A stretch of DNA of 64,000 bases from Variovorax flavidus (lineage in GTDB: Bacteria > Pseudomonadota > Gammaproteobacteria > Burkholderiales > Burkholderiaceae_C): positions 1,984,001-2,048,000 of the forward strand of contig NZ_JASZYE010000001.1 of assembly GCF_030317145.1 (NCBI RefSeq), written 5' to 3'. The notes beneath the pieces are model-generated. The model was not told where the DNA came from. It did no database searches and saw only the letters and a list, made by a program, of their open reading frames with translations. The position numbers and the translations under genes were made by a program. Numbering within the stretch: the stretch's first letter is position 1; each line of letters starts with the position of its first letter. Below are positions 63,470 to 64,000 of this stretch, in pieces.

Positions 63470-64000
63470 CGGAGCCCGTGAGGCCCGAGACGTAGTACTC
63501 GACGAAGAACGAGTAGATGAAGGCCACCGGCAGCGAACCCAGCAGCGCGCCCGCCATCAGCGGACCCCACTGGTAGACGTCGCCCTGCACCAGTTCGGTG
63601 ACCACCCCCACGGGGAGCGTCTTGATCTCCGACGACGAGACGAAGGTCAGCGCATAGATGAACTCGTTCCACGACAGCGTGAAGGCGAAGATGCCGGCCG
63701 AGATCAGCCCCGGCACCGCGAGCGGCAGCACGATCTTCACGAGGATCTGCCAGCGGCTGGCCCCGTCGATCAGCGCGCATTCCTCCAGCTCGGCCGGGAT
63801 CGTGCGGAAGTAGCCCATCAGCAGCCACGTGCAGAACGGGATCAGGAAGGTCGGGTAGGTCAGGATCAGCGCCAGGCGCGTGTCGAAAAGGCCGAGGTTG
63901 AAGACCACGTTCGCCAGCGGAATGAACAGGATCGACGGCGGCACCAGATAGGCCAGGAAAATCGCGAGCCCGGTCTGGCGCGAGCCCCTGAAACGCAGCC
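63459..64000 (-). CDS. ABC transporter permease, MalG-like (carbohydrate type), 3' part, cut by window edge
   Basis: Inner-membrane permease of a sugar-type ABC importer. The visible 180 residues contain several hydrophobic helices. The cytoplasmic EAA loop, in the form ELEECALIDGASRWQILVKI followed by VLPLAVPGL, is where the ATPase binds. The reading frame remains open to the window edge, so the N-terminus is missing; an apparent start at 63944 is an internal GTG. Partner genes lie outside the window and the substrate cannot be read. Confidence 0.88.
   Translation of the reverse strand, partial: LRFRGSRQTGLAIFLAYLVPPSILFIPLANVVFNLGLFDTRLALILTYPTFLIPFCTWLLMGYFRTIPAELEECALIDGASRWQILVKIVLPLAVPGLISAGIFAFTLSWNEFIYALTFVSSSEIKTLPVGVVTELVQGDVYQWGPLMAGALLGSLPVAFIYSFFVEYYVSGLTGSVKE

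Overview
The window looks like chromosomal DNA of a motile, obligately respiring betaproteobacterium of the order Burkholderiales, most likely family Comamonadaceae (Variovorax-like). This rests on the visibly high G+C (about two thirds G/C by eye), the flg gene order, the protein repertoire, and a family of short hairpin repeats of the type seen between genes in that family. It is an inference, not a database result. Coding density is very high. No non-coding stretch exceeds about 220 bases, and I saw no tRNA, rRNA, CRISPR array, insertion sequence or prophage.

Layout. 1-10.4 kb: flagellar and chemotaxis block. A leftward flgBCDEFGHIJ operon is followed by cheW and the 5' part of a methyl-accepting chemotaxis protein gene. 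Rightward flgA and flgM-flgN diverge from it, and flgM has a textbook sigma-28 promoter. 10.4-20.2 kb: housekeeping and stress genes (MDR reductase, the HipA-type kinase YjjJ with a palindromic upstream region, a CNNM/CorC transporter, ApaH, RhlE-type helicase, YpfJ-like peptidase, Dcd, guanine deaminase). 20.3-22.2 kb: a translationally coupled glycosyltransferase and acyltransferase pair. 22.2-28.3 kb: a BMP-family binding protein with a terminator-like leader, a phosphocholine-type phospholipase C, and a LysR regulator divergent from an MFS transporter.

28.2-42 kb: a long leftward purine acquisition and oxidation cluster. In transcription order it holds xdhA, xdhB, a LysR regulator, an NCS2 purine permease, a nucleoside-type ABC importer (ATPase, two permeases, BMP lipoprotein), an intrinsic terminator, a Rieske oxygenase and an adenine/adenosine deaminase. 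Together with the guanine deaminase this takes purine bases and nucleosides in and routes them to hypoxanthine, xanthine and urate. No xdhC is present in the window.

42.1-52.4 kb: a LysR regulator divergent from a PQQ-type sugar dehydrogenase and a dihaem cytochrome c, then a two-subunit indolepyruvate-type ferredoxin oxidoreductase, a TRAP transporter (P-Q-M) and a 4HBT thioesterase. The combination suggests import of an aryl 2-oxo acid, oxidative decarboxylation to an aryl-acetyl-CoA, and hydrolysis to the aryl acetate. 52.5-59.4 kb: a haem-copper oxidase cluster with a CtaG-like factor, CopD-like and DUF2231 membrane proteins, subunit II, a fused subunit I-III, small membrane proteins and a ferric-reductase-type flavocytochrome. 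59.4-64 kb: small envelope and unknown proteins, a GST, a methyltransferase, and the 3' part of a sugar-type ABC permease.

The most unusual cross-cutting feature is a repeat family scattered between co-directional genes. Five copies carry an exactly 37-nt hairpin whose stems co-vary between copies, and two shorter relatives lack it. Two of the five copies have become the translated N-termini of FlgH and FlgI.
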